Source of the DNA: Oscillospiraceae bacterium
Lineage (GTDB): Bacteria > Bacillota > Clostridia > Oscillospirales > CAG-272
Length of the DNA: 16,731 nt
Assembly: GCA_015065205.1 (NCBI GenBank)
Contig: SVQS01000025.1
Coordinates: forward strand, 1 to 16,731
Reading direction: 5' to 3'
A model generated the notes under the pieces. That model did not search any database. It was given only the letters and a program-made list of their open reading frames with translations, and was not told where the DNA came from. Numbering within the stretch: the first letter of the stretch is position 1; the number at the start of each line of letters is the position of its first letter. Made by a program: the position numbers and the translations under genes. Positions 13,769-16,731 of the stretch are shown here, piece by piece.

Positions 13769-14647
13769 GTGCTAAAAATTGCATTGATCACCAATTTTAA
13801 TATTCCCGAAAAAGCAAATGCCGCAATGGTGGTAGCTGACCGCTTGCGCGGAAAGGATTGCCGTATTCTCGTGGCTGCTTTTAACAAAGAAAAGCTGATG
13901 CGCGTTGGCAAACACCGTGAGGAGTTTGTATATATGCCCTTAGAAGCGGTTTATTCCGAAGCGGATATCATTATTGTTTTGGGCGGTGACGGTACCATTC
14001 TTGAGGTAGCACGCCGCGCGGCTAATCGCGGTACTCCCATTCTCGGCATCAATCTTGGACGACTCGGATATATGGCAGAGCTTGAAATGTCAGGACTTGA
14101 CGGTCTTGACGCGCTCTTTACGGGTGACTATACACTTGATCGCCGTTCAATGTTGCGCGTTGAGCTCCTTTCGGGCAATGAACTCAAATCCTTTTGCTAC
14201 GCGCTGAATGATGCTGTCATTTCCAACGGTTCTGTTTCCCGTATTGTCGATCTGGAACTTTTACAAGGGGGAAAGCACGTGGCAAATTACCGCGCCGACG
14301 GTCTTATTGTTGCTACTCCTACCGGTTCTACTGCATATTCCATGTCCGCAGGTGGTGCTGTGGTGGATCCTGCCGTTCCGTGTTTCTGTGTTACACCTAT
14401 TTGTCCACATTCTTTCGGTGCGCGGCCTTTGATTTTTTCGGATAGTGCGGTGCTCGAAATTCGCAATGTGTGCGCACGCGAAAAGATGCTTTATTTGACC
14501 GTTGACGGCCGTATGAATTTTGAGCTTTACCGCAATCAAACCGTTCGCATTACAAAATCTGAGATTAAAACAAACCTTATTCGCTTGACACCCAGTAGCT
14601 TTTACAGCAATTTGCGCGCCAAGATGAAATCCACACAGCTTGACTGA
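13769..14647 (+). CDS. nadK: NAD kinase
   Basis: Phosphorylates NAD to NADP, the source of cellular NADPH. The 292-residue protein has GGDGT (72-76), INLGRLGYMAE (94-104) and TPTGSTAYSMSAGGAVV (183-199), all standard ATP-NAD kinase motifs. The usual Asn-Glu pair that contacts the nicotinamide ribose reads N147-D148 (ALNDAVIS), a conservative change. The start is GTG at 13769, supported by a very strong site AAAGGAGGGG (13753-13762) 6 nt upstream and by the expected N-terminal IALITNF strand. The NADPH it supplies is used by ProA and ProC, but that is a general link rather than evidence of joint control. Confidence 0.95.
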   Translation: MLKIALITNFNIPEKANAAMVVADRLRGKDCRILVAAFNKEKLMRVGKHREEFVYMPLEAVYSEADIIIVLGGDGTILEVARRAANRGTPILGINLGRLGYMAELEMSGLDGLDALFTGDYTLDRRSMLRVELLSGNELKSFCYALNDAVISNGSVSRIVDLELLQGGKHVANYRADGLIVATPTGSTAYSMSAGGAVVDPAVPCFCVTPICPHSFGARPLIFSDSAVLEIRNVCAREKMLYLTVDGRMNFELYRNQTVRITKSEIKTNLIRLTPSSFYSNLRAKMKSTQLD

Positions 14648-14657
14648 GGAGGGCAGT

Positions 14658-15107
14658 ATGAAAAGAATTCGTCAGGAAAAAATGTTGGAGCTGATCTCCA
14701 AATATGAAATAGATACGCAGGATGAACTGATCGAGCGCTTGCGCGAAAGTGGCTTTGAGGTCACGCAAGCAACCGTTTCTCGCGATATTCGTGAGCTCAA
14801 TATCTCTAAAATGACAACAGGCAAGGGGACCTATCGTTATGTGCTCCCCAAACAAAGCGCTCCTGCTTCTAATATGAAGTTTAATTCTGCACTTATCGAT
14901 GCGCTTATTAGTGTCGATTATGCTTGCAACATTGTTGTTCTCAAAACCCATGCAGGTCTTGCAAATGCGATTGCAGTTGGACTGGATTCCATGCATTTTG
15001 AAAACATTTTGGGGTGTGTTGCGGGCGATGACACCATTTTGCTTGTTTCGAGAAATGAGGATGCTGCCCGTAAAATTGCAGAGCGCTTCCGCGATATGAT
15101 TCGATAA
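14658..15107 (+). CDS. argR: Arginine repressor ArgR/AhrC
   Basis: Arginine-dependent hexameric regulator that represses arginine synthesis genes and, in Bacillus, activates catabolic ones. The 149-residue product is the usual length. The N-terminal winged helix (about 1-65) has TQDELIERLRESGFEVTQAT (20-39) followed by VSRDIREL, with the DNA-contacting Ser-Arg pair at 41-42. The C-terminal oligomerisation and arginine-binding domain has HAGLANAIAVGLD (98-110) and GCVAGDDTILLV (119-130), with D124/D125 for arginine binding. The frame could extend to a TTG at 14640 inside nadK. The ATG at 14658 is preferred because GAGGAGGG (14646-14653) precedes it by 4 nt and it starts at the family's MKR-type N-terminus. 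In Clostridia the argR-recN pair is very common. Confidence 0.96.
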   Translation: MKRIRQEKMLELISKYEIDTQDELIERLRESGFEVTQATVSRDIRELNISKMTTGKGTYRYVLPKQSAPASNMKFNSALIDALISVDYACNIVVLKTHAGLANAIAVGLDSMHFENILGCVAGDDTILLVSRNEDAARKIAERFRDMIR

Positions 15108-15114
15108 ATAACCG

Positions 15115-16731
15115 ATGCTAACTTCATTACATATCGAAAACATAGCTGTCATTCGTCGGGCTGACCTCGATCTTGAAAAAGGCTTTTCAGCCCTGACAGG
15201 TGAAACAGGCGCAGGTAAATCGATGATTGTCGATAGCATCAACTTGCTCCTTGGCAACCGTACCTCACGCGAGATGATTCGCTCGGGTGAAGCGAGTGCC
15301 ACTGTAAGCGCTGTATTTGAGGAGCTTTCCGACCTTGCCGTCGAGTACATCCGCGAGATGGGCATTGATGTTGAGGATGCTTCAATAATGCTTTCTCGAA
15401 CCATCACTGCTGATGGCCGTTCACAAACGCGTCTTGATGGTCGTGTGATAACACAAGCGGTGCAACGGGAGATTGCAAGGCTTTTGATTAGTATCCAAGG
15501 TCAAGCAGACAGCCAAAACCTTTTGCAAAAAGCAAAGCACCGCGAGCTTCTCGATGCCTACGGTATGTCAAAGGAAGCACTCGCCGACTATCGAGCCGCC
15601 TTTGAAGAGCTCAAAAAGTGCCGCAAAGAGGTGCAGGTACTCTCTCAGGATAGTGCCGAAAAATTGCGTCTTTGCGAAATGCTAAAATATCAAATCGAAG
15701 ATATCGATTCAATGAAACTCAAGGTCGGGGAAGAAGAAGCGCTCATTAAGGAACGAGACCGACTTTCCAATCTTGAACGCATCAACAAGCAAACAGGCAT
15801 GATCTGCCGTCTTTTACGAGATTCCGAAAAGGGAAATGCCTACGATGTTATCCGTCGAGCAGAGACTTTATTAGAATCCTTGAACGGTCTTGTCGATGAT
15901 ACCGACAACCTTTGTGCGCGTCTTTCATTTGCCGCATCCGAAATTGAAGATGTTGCTGAAACGGTGCGTTCTTATATGGATGATGATCGCGAGGATCCCA
16001 CCGCTCGCATCGACCGCATCGAAGGACGCCTTGAGGGAATTGCAAAACTGAAACGCAAATATGGTGCTGATGTGGCAGCTGTCCTTGCTTTTCGGTCTGA
16101 TGCCGCCGCACGCTTGGAAACTCTTGAAACATCCGACGAGCGTTTGGCGGTATTACAAAGGCAACTCGAAACACTCACCAAAACTGCCGAAAAGCACGCT
16201 TTGGCTTTACGACAAAAACGCAAAGAAGCCGCAAAAGAAATCGTTAAACAGGTTACAGAGTCGCTTGCGTTCTTAGATATGCCAAAGGTGCGATTTGAAA
16301 TAGCCATCAATCCTACCGAACTTGGTGAACACGGCGGAGACGACATCGAATTTTTAATTGCCACCAATCCGGGGGAGCCACCATTACCGCTTTCCAAAAT
16401 TGCATCGGGCGGTGAGCTTTCCCGTATTATGCTTGCGCTTCGTTCGGTTCTCAACGATCACGATGGCGTTGACACCGTCATTTTTGACGAGATAGATACA
16501 GGCGTATCGGGTAAGACCTCGCGTAAAATCGGCATCAAGCTCAAAGAAACCGCCAAAGGTGGCACACAGGTGCTCTGCGTAACACATTCCGCGCAAATTG
16601 CGTCTCTTGCAGATAACCATTACCGCATTACCAAACACGAGCGTGATGGCAGAGCCGAGACGGATGTTTTGCTTCTTGGCGAATCCGCGCGCGTAGATGA
16701 AATTGCACGCATTCTTGGTAGCATTGAGCCT
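15115..16731 (+). CDS. recN: DNA repair protein RecN; 3' end off window
   Basis: An SMC-like ATPase that gathers double-strand DNA ends early in recombination repair. I translated 539 codons from ATG 15115; the family is about 550-570 residues, so the tail is cut by the window edge. It has MLTSLHIENIAVI at the start, Walker A GETGAGKS (29-36), then a central coiled coil (about 150-390) rich in Glu, Lys and Arg. The C-terminal ATPase half has the ABC signature SKIASGGELSR (427-437), Walker B TVIFDEIDTG (454-463) and the VTHSAQIASLADNH segment. The early IHGQ motif of many RecN proteins reads IQGQ here (127-130). No Shine-Dalgarno site is visible; the ATG is 7 nt after the argR stop, so translation is probably coupled. 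No LexA-like box was seen upstream. Confidence 0.96.
   Translation, partial: MLTSLHIENIAVIRRADLDLEKGFSALTGETGAGKSMIVDSINLLLGNRTSREMIRSGEASATVSAVFEELSDLAVEYIREMGIDVEDASIMLSRTITADGRSQTRLDGRVITQAVQREIARLLISIQGQADSQNLLQKAKHRELLDAYGMSKEALADYRAAFEELKKCRKEVQVLSQDSAEKLRLCEMLKYQIEDIDSMKLKVGEEEALIKERDRLSNLERINKQTGMICRLLRDSEKGNAYDVIRRAETLLESLNGLVDDTDNLCARLSFAASEIEDVAETVRSYMDDDREDPTARIDRIEGRLEGIAKLKRKYGADVAAVLAFRSDAAARLETLETSDERLAVLQRQLETLTKTAEKHALALRQKRKEAAKEIVKQVTESLAFLDMPKVRFEIAINPTELGEHGGDDIEFLIATNPGEPPLPLSKIASGGELSRIMLALRSVLNDHDGVDTVIFDEIDTGVSGKTSRKIGIKLKETAKGGTQVLCVTHSAQIASLADNHYRITKHERDGRAETDVLLLGESARVDEIARILGSIEP

Noticed and set aside
14577..15407. A 276-codon minus-strand open frame over argR and recN
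   Set aside because: Antisense shadow with no motif; the plus-strand proteins are firmly identified.

Overview
This window looks like ordinary core chromosome from a spore-forming Clostridia-type Firmicute of moderate GC, possibly Oscillospirales or a related order; I cannot place it more finely. The evidence is Firmicute-type gene content and order (nusB-xseA-xseB-ispA ... tlyA-nadK-argR-recN), strong AAAGGAG-type ribosome sites, a CwlD-type amidase with a sigma-E-like promoter, and AT-rich intergenic DNA with TATAAT boxes. No phage genes, insertion sequences, CRISPR array, tRNA or rRNA are visible.

Layout. (1) 1-1044, minus: ychF, missing its last ~15-20 codons. (2) 1045-1492: a 448-bp AT-rich divergent region holding a ychF promoter and several candidate promoters for the next gene. 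(3) 1493-2185, plus: an OmpR/PhoB-family response regulator with no adjacent kinase, closed by a strong terminator. (4) 2298-5258, plus: a complete proline operon, proB-proA-proC, with its own promoter and a terminator that also suits the convergent operon. (5) 5273-8572, minus: cwlD -> radA -> a transglutaminase-like gene of unknown role. (6) 8644-16731, plus: a long, tightly packed operon nusB, tsaD-like paralogue, xseA, xseB, ispA, DUF212/YuiD family gene, tlyA, nadK, argR, recN (recN cut by the window end). Several junctions are ATGA or TAATG overlaps.

How the genes work together. ProB, ProA and ProC convert glutamate to proline. CwlD trims peptidoglycan, probably in the spore cortex, and RadA acts in recombination repair. 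The long operon mixes transcription antitermination (NusB), DNA repair (exonuclease VII, RecN), isoprenoid synthesis (IspA), RNA methylation (TlyA), NADP supply (NadK) and arginine regulation (ArgR), a combination common in this bacterial group.

I found no clearly new multi-gene system. The best leads are the intracellular transglutaminase-like protein with a possible beta-barrel N-terminus coupled to radA, the sigma-E-like promoter and overlapping ArgR-box-like site in the cwlD/nusB divergent region, a repeated TTGCAA-N17-TATAAT promoter core, and the absence of dxs from its usual place beside ispA.
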